Below the pieces are notes generated by a model. It ran no database searches, was not told the DNA's origin, and worked only from the letters and a program-made list of their open reading frames with translations. A stretch of DNA of 64,000 nucleotides from Methylovulum psychrotolerans (GTDB taxonomy: Bacteria > Pseudomonadota > Gammaproteobacteria > Methylococcales > Methylomonadaceae): contig NZ_PGFZ01000007.1 of NCBI RefSeq assembly GCF_002923755.1, forward strand, positions 109,704-173,703. The letters run 5' to 3'. Position numbers and translations under genes: made by a program. Positions 1 through 10,267 of this stretch are shown here, piece after piece (positions within the stretch are counted from its first letter, which is position 1; every line of letters begins with the position of its first letter).

Positions 1-827
1 AATGGTGCAAACGATACTTATGTCGATAAGCATCTTGAGAAAAAACTAGGATATTTTCCAGTCCTATTCATTGAAGCTTCGAGGCTTATACGCACAGAAA
101 AACAAGAAGGCTTTCGGCATAAAGAAGTTATTATCCATACTGTAAAAATATATGCCATTGAGTTGCAGCAAGCCATTAAATCGGTAATGGCGGATTATGC
201 CAAGAAAACCCAAGAATTGGAGCAGACGTTTCCGTTCCGATTGCTAAAAACGACTGTCCATTACAGCGATGAGCAATTAAAAGCCCATTTCAATACTCTG
301 CAAGATACGCGGCAGAAATTAAGGGCTATAGGCCTGTTACCCATAAGTGATGCTGGAAATTTAGATGCCGCCTCTATTGATAGCTTAGAAGCCCAGCACA
401 GGGCAGTGATGGATCTTTATGTCAAAGACAGCGAGGAAAAGCTGGAGGTTTTAGCTCCGTTGAGCCAAAAAATTCAGCTGTTGCTGAGTATCATCAACAG
501 CAAGTTTCAGGGCAAAGAACTGCGTATTGACGAACAACAAGGCTTGGTGGTGATCGGCAAGGAAGGCGAGATTGATCTTGCCTTGCTGTCATCCGGTGAG
601 CAACACGAATTGGTGATGTTTTACGACCTGATTTTTAAAGTCGAACCGGATACCTTGGTGATGATTGATGAGCCTGAGCTATCCCTTCATATATCATGGC
701 AGCATAAATTTATTGACGAGTTAAAGAAAATCGTTGAGCAAGCCAAGTTTGATGTGCTTATTGCCACCCATTCGCCGACGATTGTCGGACAAAACTCACA
801 TTTGATGGTGGGTTTGGATGTTCATGG

Positions 828-831
<4 letters not shown>
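1..831 (+). CDS. AAA/ABC-type ATPase, C-terminal part (5' end outside window)
   Basis: The reading frame is open from the first base, so the gene begins upstream of the window and only about 276 C-terminal residues are visible. They carry the second half of an SMC/RecF/OLD-like ABC ATPase: an ABC signature (LLSSGEQ, near base 590), a Walker B with catalytic glutamate (TLVMIDEPELS, near 655) and an H-loop (IATHSPT, near 770). The Walker A part is missing because it lies upstream. The stop overlaps the next gene's start (ATGA at 828-831), implying translational coupling. ATPases of this kind paired with DUF4435 proteins are typical of anti-phage modules such as PARIS (AriA). That assignment is inference, since the N-terminal half cannot be read. 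Confidence 0.8.
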
Positions 832-3057
<2,226 letters not shown>

Positions 3058-3176
3058 TAGCCAACATATCGGATAATTGGCAATAAGCCGATTGTCTTAG
3101 GCGTAAAGTGTAATGGCACGGGTTTCATCTGCTTGAGGGTAGGTGGAGGTCGTGCCAGTTTGCCAAAGTCTGGGAG

Positions 3177-3219
3177 CAGCCTGTCTTATACGCTAGCGTT
3201 AGGCGCATAAGACAGGCTG
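3177..3219 (+). terminator. 13-bp palindrome between eno and ftsB, possible terminator
   Basis: A perfect inverted repeat has arms at 3177-3189 and 3207-3219 around a 17-nt loop. It is followed by a short T-rich stretch (TTCTTATT). It lies 120 bp after the eno stop and about 50 bp before ftsB. It may attenuate readthrough from eno; the T-tract is weak, so a dispersed palindromic repeat is an alternative. Confidence 0.4.
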
Positions 3220-3271
3220 TTCTTATTCAGGCGTAATTTTTGTTGTGGTCTATTCTAAAGGTCGTCCGTTA

Positions 3272-3544
3272 ATGAAGGTTCTGTTCGTTATCATCGTGCT
3301 GCTGATTGCGCATTTTCAATACCGTTTATGGGAACCTAAGAATGGCAGTCTTGCGCAATTACAAAATCGTGAACAGGATTTGGAAGAATTGAAGGCGCAG
3401 GTTGAAGAAAAGAAACAGCGTAATGAGGCACTTTACGCGGAAGTTGAAGATTTACGCAAAGGCCAAGAGGCCTTAGAAGAACGCGCCCGGGATGAATTGG
3501 GTATGATCCGCGCGGATGAGACCTTTTTTCAGGTCTTGGAATAG
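3272..3544 (+). CDS. ftsB: cell division protein FtsB
   Basis: This is a 90-residue bitopic membrane protein of the divisome that bridges FtsL and FtsQ during septal peptidoglycan synthesis. A single N-terminal membrane segment (about residues 3-16, VLFVIIVLLIAHF) is followed by a periplasmic leucine-zipper-like coiled coil (about 25-65). The C-terminal ARDELGMIRADETFFQVLE contains the conserved ARxELGMI motif. The ATG at 3272 puts the membrane segment at the very N-terminus; an upstream in-frame start at 3245 would add nine residues and lacks a good ribosome site. It sits after eno as in many gammaproteobacteria, but ispD, often next, is absent. Confidence 0.92.
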   Translation: MKVLFVIIVLLIAHFQYRLWEPKNGSLAQLQNREQDLEELKAQVEEKKQRNEALYAEVEDLRKGQEALEERARDELGMIRADETFFQVLE

Positions 3545-3775
3545 GTGGCCTAGTTTGTCCTACTGGCCTCATAGTTGCCGTCACCTAACATAGCCAAGTC
3601 CTTTTGCCAGACAAGGGTTTTGGTGATGTTCCCCGTGTCGCCGTGTACCTTGCGCGGTATTTTTCAGCACAGGCAATCCCCCTATACACCCCCCTTTCCC
3701 CGAACCACACTTTGCCGAATGTCGGCGTGACTGACAATAAAGCCAATATTATCGCTAGCATAGGAGCTTGCCGTT

Positions 3776-4591
3776 ATGTTCAACCCATTTTATAAGCCGC
3801 TCATCATGGGGATTTTAAATGTTACCCCTGACAGTTTTTCCGATGGTGGCCGTTATAGCGATATAGCCAGTGCGGTTCAACAAGTGGAAAAGATGCTCGC
3901 CGAAGGGGTGGATATAATTGATGTGGGTGGTGAATCGACCCGCCCAGGGGCGGAACTGGTGGCGGCGGACGAACAGATCCGCCGCGTGGTGCCGGTGATT
4001 ACGGCTATCCGCGAGTTTACCGATACCCTGATTAGTATCGACACCACTTCCTGCAAAGTCGCTAGTGCGGCTTTGGCGGCGGGGGCAAATATGATTAACG
4101 ATGTGTCGGGCGGGCGGCAGGATACCGATATGTTTGCTGTAGCCGCCGCCGCCGCTGTGCCGATTATTATTATGCACAGCCAAGGTACGCCGAAAACTAT
4201 GCAGGATAGCCCTTATTATGAAGATGTGGTGCGCGAGGTGCTGGAGGCGTTGCAAGAACGTATCGAGACGGCCTTACATGCGGGTATTAAAAAAGATAAT
4301 ATTGCTATCGACCCTGGCATAGGCTTCGGCAAACGCAAGCAGGATAACCTTGATTTGCTGGCGCATTTGGATGTCTTTGTGGCGTTAGGTTTTCCGGTGT
4401 TATTGGGGACTAGCCGCAAACGCTTTATGGGCAGTATTTGCGAAGTGGCGGAACCTACCGAATTGGTCACCGCCACCGCCGTGACGACAGCCTTAGGGGT
4501 GATGGCGGGGGTAAAAATGTTCCGCGTCCATGATGTTAAAGAAAACCGTCAGGCGGCGGATGTCGCGTGGGCAATCAGGCAGTGTGGCTGA
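3776..4591 (+). CDS. folP: dihydropteroate synthase
   Basis: FolP condenses p-aminobenzoate with 6-hydroxymethyl-dihydropterin diphosphate in folate synthesis. The 271 residues carry both family signatures: IMGILNVTPDSFSDGG at the N-terminus and DIIDVGGESTRPGA at about 46-59. Also visible are SIDTTS, NDVSGG, IDPGIGFGK (pterin pocket) and LLGTSRKRF with the conserved SRK. A start four codons before YKPLIMG is used here; the ATG in LIMGILNVT is a possible alternative but would trim the first strand. It stands alone between ftsB and a repeat-rich region; glmM, a common partner, is not present. Confidence 0.96.
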   Translation: MFNPFYKPLIMGILNVTPDSFSDGGRYSDIASAVQQVEKMLAEGVDIIDVGGESTRPGAELVAADEQIRRVVPVITAIREFTDTLISIDTTSCKVASAALAAGANMINDVSGGRQDTDMFAVAAAAAVPIIIMHSQGTPKTMQDSPYYEDVVREVLEALQERIETALHAGIKKDNIAIDPGIGFGKRKQDNLDLLAHLDVFVALGFPVLLGTSRKRFMGSICEVAEPTELVTATAVTTALGVMAGVKMFRVHDVKENRQAADVAWAIRQCG

Positions 4592-4679
4592 GCGTATTGG
4601 CTAACAGCCACCCTTCGACAAGCTCAGGGCGGACGGTTAATCCTAAAACCGAAAACTTGACCGTTTGAAGTATAGGTGG

Positions 4680-5154
4680 TCATTGCGCCTCAGCGTGTTC
4701 AACCCCACCCCAGTCCTCCTTTTCGCAGGGTGGGGAGCGAATGGCTTCCCCGTCGTAGAAGCGAAAATTAGGAGGCCCTATGGGGAGGGCAGTACTTTCC
4801 GATTTAGCACGTTCCTGAGAGGCTTTAGGCGGTGCTGGCGTGGCTTTCCGAATAGCTTTGATGGGGCTGATGAGCGGAGGGGCTCGCAGCGGTTTTTCGG
4901 CTAGTAGGGGAAATTCCGCCGGTATGCCGATACAATAGGCTTTCGTGGCCCCATTCGTTGTAGCTGTGTACCCAGCCCATGACAGTTTGGTGGTTCCGGC
5001 CTGTTTCGCGGCTGATTTGGGTCGCGTTTTTGCCTTGGCTGATTTCGAACAGTGCCAAAAACCGCTCGCGTGTCCGTGGATGTTCGCTGTTCAGGGCAAG
5101 GTTGCGCAAAAATTCCGGGGATTGCCCCCATTTCTCGTAGTTTATGGCTAGCAT
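4680..5154 (-). pseudogene. remnant of an IS630-like transposase N-terminal (helix-turn-helix) region
   Basis: The readable part from 5154 down to 4825 contains a helix-turn-helix/winged-helix region (about residues 25-75: RERFLALFEISQGKNATQIS, then TVMGWVHSYNEWG and SLLYRHTGG). This resembles the N-terminal DNA-binding half of IS630-family transposases. The frame then runs into Pro/Ser-rich sequence and stops at 4825. A neighbouring frame starting at the TGG (about 4910) continues with PLLAEKPLRAPP down to a stop at 4680, so a one-base deletion near 4910 is likely. No DDE catalytic domain is found, so it is not a working element. No clear terminal repeats were seen. Confidence 0.55.
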
Positions 5155-5207
5155 TTTCTAGTCCGGCTCCTATGATTTCTAAAGAAAACAGCCTGCCCAA
5201 TCCGTGT

Positions 5208-5242
5208 GCCGCCACCATGCCAGACATGGGAATGGTGGCGGC
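5208..5242. repeat. 11-bp palindrome downstream of dabB
   Basis: Perfect inverted arms GCCGCCACCAT (5208-5218) and ATGGTGGCGGC (5232-5242) surround a 13-nt loop. It lies about 60 bp past the dabB stop on the minus strand. It has no adjacent T-run, so it is more likely a mobile palindromic repeat or RNA 3'-end stabiliser than a strong terminator. Confidence 0.45.
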
Positions 5243-5261
5243 TACCGATAGGTTTGTGGAG

Positions 5262-5291
5262 ACCCACGACGCGTAACAAGGCTTCGTGGGT
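5262..5291 (-). terminator. 8-bp hairpin just after dabB stop
   Basis: Inverted arms ACCCACGA (5262-5269) and TCGTGGGT (5284-5291) lie 11-40 bp beyond the dabB stop, reading on the minus strand. The position fits a 3' end for the dabAB transcript, but there is no T-tract. The GTGGGTT/AACCCAC style of hairpin is also common as a dispersed repeat in proteobacteria. Confidence 0.35.
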
Positions 5292-5301
5292 TACAGACGG
5301 C

Positions 5302-7215
5302 TTACTTATCTGATTTAAAAATAGCCTGCAAGGCGGTGATTTCCGTATGGTTACAGATTTCGGTAGGGCGGCCCATGCACAAGCGTAAGAACACCCGTGC
5401 CGCCGCAATACCGTTGATGACGAAAGAAATGGCGATTAACGCCGCTATCCAGGCGAATTCGCTACTGGCATGGTACAACAATAAGTCTTCGCCGATAAAG
5501 GCAGGGGTAATCGGAAAGCCCACCAAACCCAAAAAGCTTAAAAACAACAGCAAAGCCAAGCTAGGGTGGGTTTCTGACATGGCACGGTAAGCAAAAGGCG
5601 CGTCGGCAAAGCGTTCTTTACCCGGCAGTTTGCTTAATACGATCAGGCCTAATAACCATGAAGGCACAATGCCTGTCATAAACAGCAGGATGTCGAATTG
5701 GGCGCTAGGTTGCAGCAACCATACCGATGTCGCCGCTAACAGGCAACTCATTGCCACCGCATTCCAAACGTGGATAAAGCTATGTTTTTGGCTAAAGGCA
5801 CTGAGCGAGGCTAAAACCATTGCCAAGGCGACCGGAATGGCCAGATAGGTGCTCTCCAGCCAACCTAAGCCGACCAATGCGCCAAACAGGGCGCATACGC
5901 CTGTGCCGACCGCCGCTTTCTGCCACAGTTTAGAGCGGTTGATGGTGGCACCGATATTTTTCAAGGGTTCCCATAACACTGAGCGGACTAAGCGCTCCAA
6001 ATTACCTTCTTGTAAGGCAAAGACATATAAGGTGTTTTGCAGCACTTCGGGTAAGGTATCACGCACCGAAACGGGAAAACGTGCCTGCATGGCAGTGGTT
6101 TTAAAGCCCATATCGGTATCCATAGCCCCTTCCACCCGCAGCATGTGGGCGACAATAGAGGGCGAAACCAATAACTGGTAGCAACGCAAAAAGGCATTGC
6201 CTAAAAAGTGCAGCAATACCAAAGTCTCCAACCCTAAGGCCAGTTCCATAAACATAATGCCGACTTGGGTGATGGAGGCATAAGCAATTTGGCCTTTGAT
6301 ATTCGATTGGGTCTTTTCGGAAATGCTCGCCACCAGTACGGTTATCAGGCCGATACCAAAGACCATCAGGCGGGTGATGATGTGGTAGCTCCAAATCGGA
6401 GTGGTGCGCAATAATAAGAACACACCCAAATGCACGGATAAAGCCCCGTAGAAAATCGCGCTGGAGGGTGTAGGTCCTTCCATGGCCCTAGGCAACCAAA
6501 AACAAAACGGGAATTGCGCCGATTTGCCGCAGGCGGCGATAAAAATCAGCAAAGACATCAGCATTAAGGCCGGATAGCTGGCGGGCGAGGGGGCGGTATG
6601 TTCAAACAATACCGACAATTGGCTGAAATGGTCGCTGCCATGGAACAGCAAATGGCTCATCCACGCGCCCAGCAACAGGCCAATATCGCAAAAACGGTAC
6701 ACGGTATACGCGCGTAAGGCGTTGCGCACGGGCTGGATGCGGTGGCGGTAAAAGGCGATCAATAAGAACGACGAAATACCGACAATTTCCCAACCGGCGA
6801 ACAGCATGTCGATAGAACCCGCCAGAATGACCATGTTCAGGCCAAACGCAAAGCCGAAAATGGTCAGAAAAAAGCGTTTATAGCCGGATTCACGGTGCAG
6901 ATAGTAACGGCAATAGCGGACGATAATCGAGAAAATCACCCAAATGGCGAACAGGTAGGCCGCACCTATGCCATCGAGGAAAAATAGGATAGGAAACTCG
7001 TAGCTGCCGTGTGCGTAAAGCTCGAACCATTCAAATTCGTAATCGGCAAAGCCGTGCATACCCCAAGTGACCAGTAATGCCAGAATGCTCAAACCCAGCG
7101 CGTGGGTTACCCAAAAGCTGAGGGCGGCAATGGTCTTTTCCGTTTTGCCAAACAAGGCAATCAATAATAAGCCTGCCAACGGTAAAAACTGGCAGGTTAA
7201 TAACAAGACATTCAT
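5302..7215 (-). CDS. dabB: DabB: membrane subunit of DAB inorganic-carbon accumulation complex (NuoL/MrpA-like)
   Basis: This is a 637-residue polytopic membrane protein of the proton-translocating NuoL/ND5/MrpA family. Many hydrophobic helices are visible, with the antiporter-type core GPTPSSAIFYGALSVHLGVFLLLRT and a late LSFLGLVGFPITPAFIGEDLLL loop. Its ATG overlaps the stop of the upstream DabA gene (bases 7212-7215), so the two are translationally coupled. Pairing with a DUF2309 protein is diagnostic of DAB complexes, in which DabB is thought to couple cation flux to vectorial CO2 hydration by DabA. Taken alone it could be labelled NADH-quinone oxidoreductase subunit L, but no other nuo genes are present. 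Confidence 0.88.
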   Translation of the reverse strand: MNVLLLTCQFLPLAGLLLIALFGKTEKTIAALSFWVTHALGLSILALLVTWGMHGFADYEFEWFELYAHGSYEFPILFFLDGIGAAYLFAIWVIFSIIVRYCRYYLHRESGYKRFFLTIFGFAFGLNMVILAGSIDMLFAGWEIVGISSFLLIAFYRHRIQPVRNALRAYTVYRFCDIGLLLGAWMSHLLFHGSDHFSQLSVLFEHTAPSPASYPALMLMSLLIFIAACGKSAQFPFCFWLPRAMEGPTPSSAIFYGALSVHLGVFLLLRTTPIWSYHIITRLMVFGIGLITVLVASISEKTQSNIKGQIAYASITQVGIMFMELALGLETLVLLHFLGNAFLRCYQLLVSPSIVAHMLRVEGAMDTDMGFKTTAMQARFPVSVRDTLPEVLQNTLYVFALQEGNLERLVRSVLWEPLKNIGATINRSKLWQKAAVGTGVCALFGALVGLGWLESTYLAIPVALAMVLASLSAFSQKHSFIHVWNAVAMSCLLAATSVWLLQPSAQFDILLFMTGIVPSWLLGLIVLSKLPGKERFADAPFAYRAMSETHPSLALLLFLSFLGLVGFPITPAFIGEDLLLYHASSEFAWIAALIAISFVINGIAAARVFLRLCMGRPTEICNHTEITALQAIFKSDK

Positions 7216-9875
7216 GATGCTCTCCGCAATTGATGGACCGGAATCGTGGCTTTTTGCCCTTGGGTAATCGTTTCCGAATAAGCGGCGGACGGTATGTCGG
7301 TCTGTTCAGAAAAATCCACAGCTTCCCAACCCGTGCTGAAATAATAGGATAATTCACGGCTGTCGGGATGGCAGGCCACCAACCGCACCCAATCATTATC
7401 CAGCCATTCCATTAAGGACGGGCCTAATTTGGCGAAGGCCTTATCCAGCACTGGCGTGGTTTGCTCAATCACAATCAGCAAGCGGGCCGGTTCGTGGACT
7501 TCAATCATTTGCGACGGTAAGCCAGTACGCAAATCGCCTTCCACGCCGTTGGCGACCCCCAGCAGGCCGATGACGTTATGCGGTAACTTGGTGCCCGCCC
7601 CATAAATCGAATTGTCGATGCGCGAGAACAGATACTCCAAATTGATGCCGCCGCAGACCGGAATAATGGCCGAGAGGATTTTGACAATCAGCACACCTTC
7701 GGGGTCGGAAGCCGGATTGTATGAATGCAAAAACGCCCGGCGGTCCATAAACAGGTCTTGCGTCAAGCTGCGGCGGCCAACAATGCTGTACAAATTATTG
7801 GAGTGGTTCAGCTCAGGGCGTGGTTCAAAAATAGAGGTGGCGCGGGCAATCACATGGTCGTGGGCTTCTTTGCGCGCTTGCGATTGCGGCTCGGTCTTAA
7901 ACAGGCGGTAACGTTCCAAGGCATTGCTTTCCAGTGCTTCTTTTGGCAGGGCTTGTGGCCCTAATTCAAACCAGCGGCAACGCTCCAGGGCATTTTTATC
8001 TAAAGCTTCCTGCATGGCTTGCTGGAACACCGCCAATTTGTCGATAGCCGCTTGCGAATACAAGTGTTTATCAAAATAAGTGATTTCATCACGGCTGGTA
8101 TTGTGCAAGGCGGGGACAAAATAAGTGCTGTCGGGGATATGGATACCCCGCTCGCTTAAGATGGCCCGGACATTGGCATGGTTGGCCATCCAGGCAAACG
8201 CCCGTGCATTGGGCGCACCCGGTTTACCTGAGCAGGCGCCGCAATCGTAAGCGGCAAAATGCGGATTGTTGGTGCTGCTGGAACCGTGCGCGACAATCAC
8301 GACTAAGGGCGCAAAATTTTGGGTCAGGCCAATATTGCGTAACAGCCCTTCGATTTTGTCGGCCATTTCTGGGAAAGAAAAGCCCAGCATCTGCCCGTCT
8401 TCGGTCGGTTCGTCGGTTTCGCGCAACAGATGCAAATGGGTATGGGCATCGCTGACTTCACTGAGTTTTTTGATTTTCAGCAATTGTGAACCTGGGCGGA
8501 ACACATCCCAAGCCATCCGGGCGGCGTAAGCCATGCCTAAAAATTGTGTGACCAGCAGGCTGCGTAACAGCGAATGGCGGTTAATATGCAGATTGGAAAG
8601 CTCGGCGTTGACTTTGGGTTTTGGCGCTTCCGGTTTCAGGTTCGATTCTAAAATCAGATGCTTGGGGCTAATAATATTGGGGCATTGTGCCACCGGGTAG
8701 GCATCGTCAAAGCCTTGGTAAAGAAAGTCGATACCAAAAAAACCGGCGGCTCCAAAAGTCTCAATACCTGTATGAGTTTCTTCCAAGTGCCGGCGTAAGG
8801 AGCATTCGCGGTCATCAATACAAAAAAAGGCTTGGGCGACCGGGGCGGATTTGTCCGCTTCGGCAGGTTCGGTCGGTTTTAAGGCCGCCAACAGTTCGGC
8901 ATGGAGCGAAAATTCCATCGCCTCGTGCCAGATTTTCAGGCGCAAGGGGATGGTGATTTTTTCTTCATAATCGCTGAGCAGCAGAAAATCACCGGAATTT
9001 GGCAAGTCACTAATTTTTATGGCCCGTCCGGCGAATTTTTTCTGGACGACGGCAAGTTCTGCCATCAGTTCGACGGCAAACATTTCTTTTAAAGAAATTT
9101 GGCGGCGTTGCAGCAAAATTTTGGGGTCCAGTTCAATCAGCCGCACCATACCTGCCCAACCAGGATGGGACAGCAGCAACTCCAGCAGATATTGCTCATA
9201 CAGGGCTTCGTCGCCGACGATGGCCTCAAGACAGCTTAAAATCACTTCTTCGGGGTCAAGGTCTAATAAACCGACCACGCTGGCTTCGTTGAAAGGATAC
9301 AGCGGGATAAAGCTATTTTGCGCCAGCCTTTGCACACATTGCCAAAAACTTTCGCCGGGTTTTGCCAGTGTCCAACGGCTAATGCCTTGGTCAAGAAAAT
9401 TAGCCAGCAGCCGGAATATGATCGGATGTACTAAAGAATTTAAGTCAACTTCCAAATGGGTCAGCCAACGGTTGCGGATACCGTGGTTAGCCAACGATAC
9501 AGGCGGATAGTGGACGCTATCGTCGGCGATAAACAGCCGTTCGCGTAAAGCTTGTGCGCCCGATTCGCTACACTCGGAGTGGGCGATGGCCCAGTCGATA
9601 GCGAAATCTTTAATCCGCCCATCTCGGTATAACTGCTGGTAGTCGGCTAAAGGCAAATAACTGCGTGCGCCAAACACTTTTGCCGCAATCGCCACGCCTT
9701 TGTGGAAAGGATGGTGTTGCACGGCATGTAAGGTGTTGTGGTGGATAAAATCTTTAATCGGCCCTTGGGTGGGCAACCAGTGGGCGATGTTGTCGATAGC
9801 AGTATCAAGATCAAACGGCCCTTCGCCGATTGGCGAAGTATGATGCTGGATCGAGTAAGAAGGTGTGGCTGTCAT
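7212..9875 (-). CDS. dabA: DabA: DUF2309/UPF0753 zinc protein of DAB inorganic-carbon complex
   Basis: This is an 887-residue DUF2309 protein, the beta-carbonic-anhydrase-like subunit that with DabB accumulates inorganic carbon as bicarbonate. The expected zinc-site residues are present: Cys352 and Asp354 in FFCIDDREC, His530 in VIVAHGS and Cys545 in YDCGACSG. The 15-residue His-to-Cys spacing matches the characterised Halothiobacillus protein (C351, D353, H524, C539, recalled from the literature). The N-terminus has the family motif KDFIHHNTLHAVQHHPFHKG. An unusual tandem duplication of about 23 residues (623-645 and 646-669) is described in the findings. It is first in a two-gene operon with dabB. 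Confidence 0.93.
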   Translation of the reverse strand: MTATPSYSIQHHTSPIGEGPFDLDTAIDNIAHWLPTQGPIKDFIHHNTLHAVQHHPFHKGVAIAAKVFGARSYLPLADYQQLYRDGRIKDFAIDWAIAHSECSESGAQALRERLFIADDSVHYPPVSLANHGIRNRWLTHLEVDLNSLVHPIIFRLLANFLDQGISRWTLAKPGESFWQCVQRLAQNSFIPLYPFNEASVVGLLDLDPEEVILSCLEAIVGDEALYEQYLLELLLSHPGWAGMVRLIELDPKILLQRRQISLKEMFAVELMAELAVVQKKFAGRAIKISDLPNSGDFLLLSDYEEKITIPLRLKIWHEAMEFSLHAELLAALKPTEPAEADKSAPVAQAFFCIDDRECSLRRHLEETHTGIETFGAAGFFGIDFLYQGFDDAYPVAQCPNIISPKHLILESNLKPEAPKPKVNAELSNLHINRHSLLRSLLVTQFLGMAYAARMAWDVFRPGSQLLKIKKLSEVSDAHTHLHLLRETDEPTEDGQMLGFSFPEMADKIEGLLRNIGLTQNFAPLVVIVAHGSSSTNNPHFAAYDCGACSGKPGAPNARAFAWMANHANVRAILSERGIHIPDSTYFVPALHNTSRDEITYFDKHLYSQAAIDKLAVFQQAMQEALDKNALERCRWFELGPQALPKEALESNALERYRLFKTEPQSQARKEAHDHVIARATSIFEPRPELNHSNNLYSIVGRRSLTQDLFMDRRAFLHSYNPASDPEGVLIVKILSAIIPVCGGINLEYLFSRIDNSIYGAGTKLPHNVIGLLGVANGVEGDLRTGLPSQMIEVHEPARLLIVIEQTTPVLDKAFAKLGPSLMEWLDNDWVRLVACHPDSRELSYYFSTGWEAVDFSEQTDIPSAAYSETITQGQKATIPVHQLRRAS

Positions 9876-10267
9876 CGCATGAAACCTGCAAAGTGAAGCG
9901 GAATTGCTATAAACCTTAGATAAGCATAATGTGTGCCTGAATTTAAGCTATTGATTGTTATATTTGTTTTTTAGAAACCTGATAGCTATTGGTGGTATTG
10001 CCCCTATTGGCGGTTTATTTCAACCAAATGTGGTGGTTGCTGGCATTAAGGCGGGTGATTTGGCGTGGTGTCAGGCAATGCCTGATGGGATGGCGCTAAG
10101 AATTAAGCGGCGTTAAATTAAGCTGAGCCACCTTGTTGATTTTTACGGTTAAGGCCTATACTGTTAGCCGTAACGTCAACACGAGACTTAATTTATGTCA
10201 GCTATGACTGCGCGACCGTCTAAAAAAATTTTCAATCGCTATTGTGCGATGAAATAGGGGACTGATA
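9876..10267. other. intergenic region between divergent dabA and the TPR gene
   Basis: About 390 bp should hold the divergent promoters for dabA (leftward) and the TPR gene (rightward). No clear -35/-10 pair was identified. A run at about 9975-10117 reads without stops for some 45 codons but has no credible start or recognisable motif. A 20-codon open frame (ATG 10195, stop 10257) ends 10 bp before the TPR gene and could be a leader peptide. Confidence 0.4.

Noticed and set aside
3604-3795. 63-codon open frame between ftsB and folP
   Set aside because: It overlaps the folP start in another frame, has no recognised motif and no ribosome site.
4611-4636. CCTTCGACAAGCTCAGGGCGGACGG-type motif after folP
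   Set aside because: This kind of sequence is a very common dispersed motif in many genomes; a single copy here carries no information without a genome-wide count.
9970-10117. Open stretch that could be a small gene upstream of the TPR gene
   Set aside because: Only a TTG start is possible, no ribosome site is visible and the sequence matches nothing I recognise.
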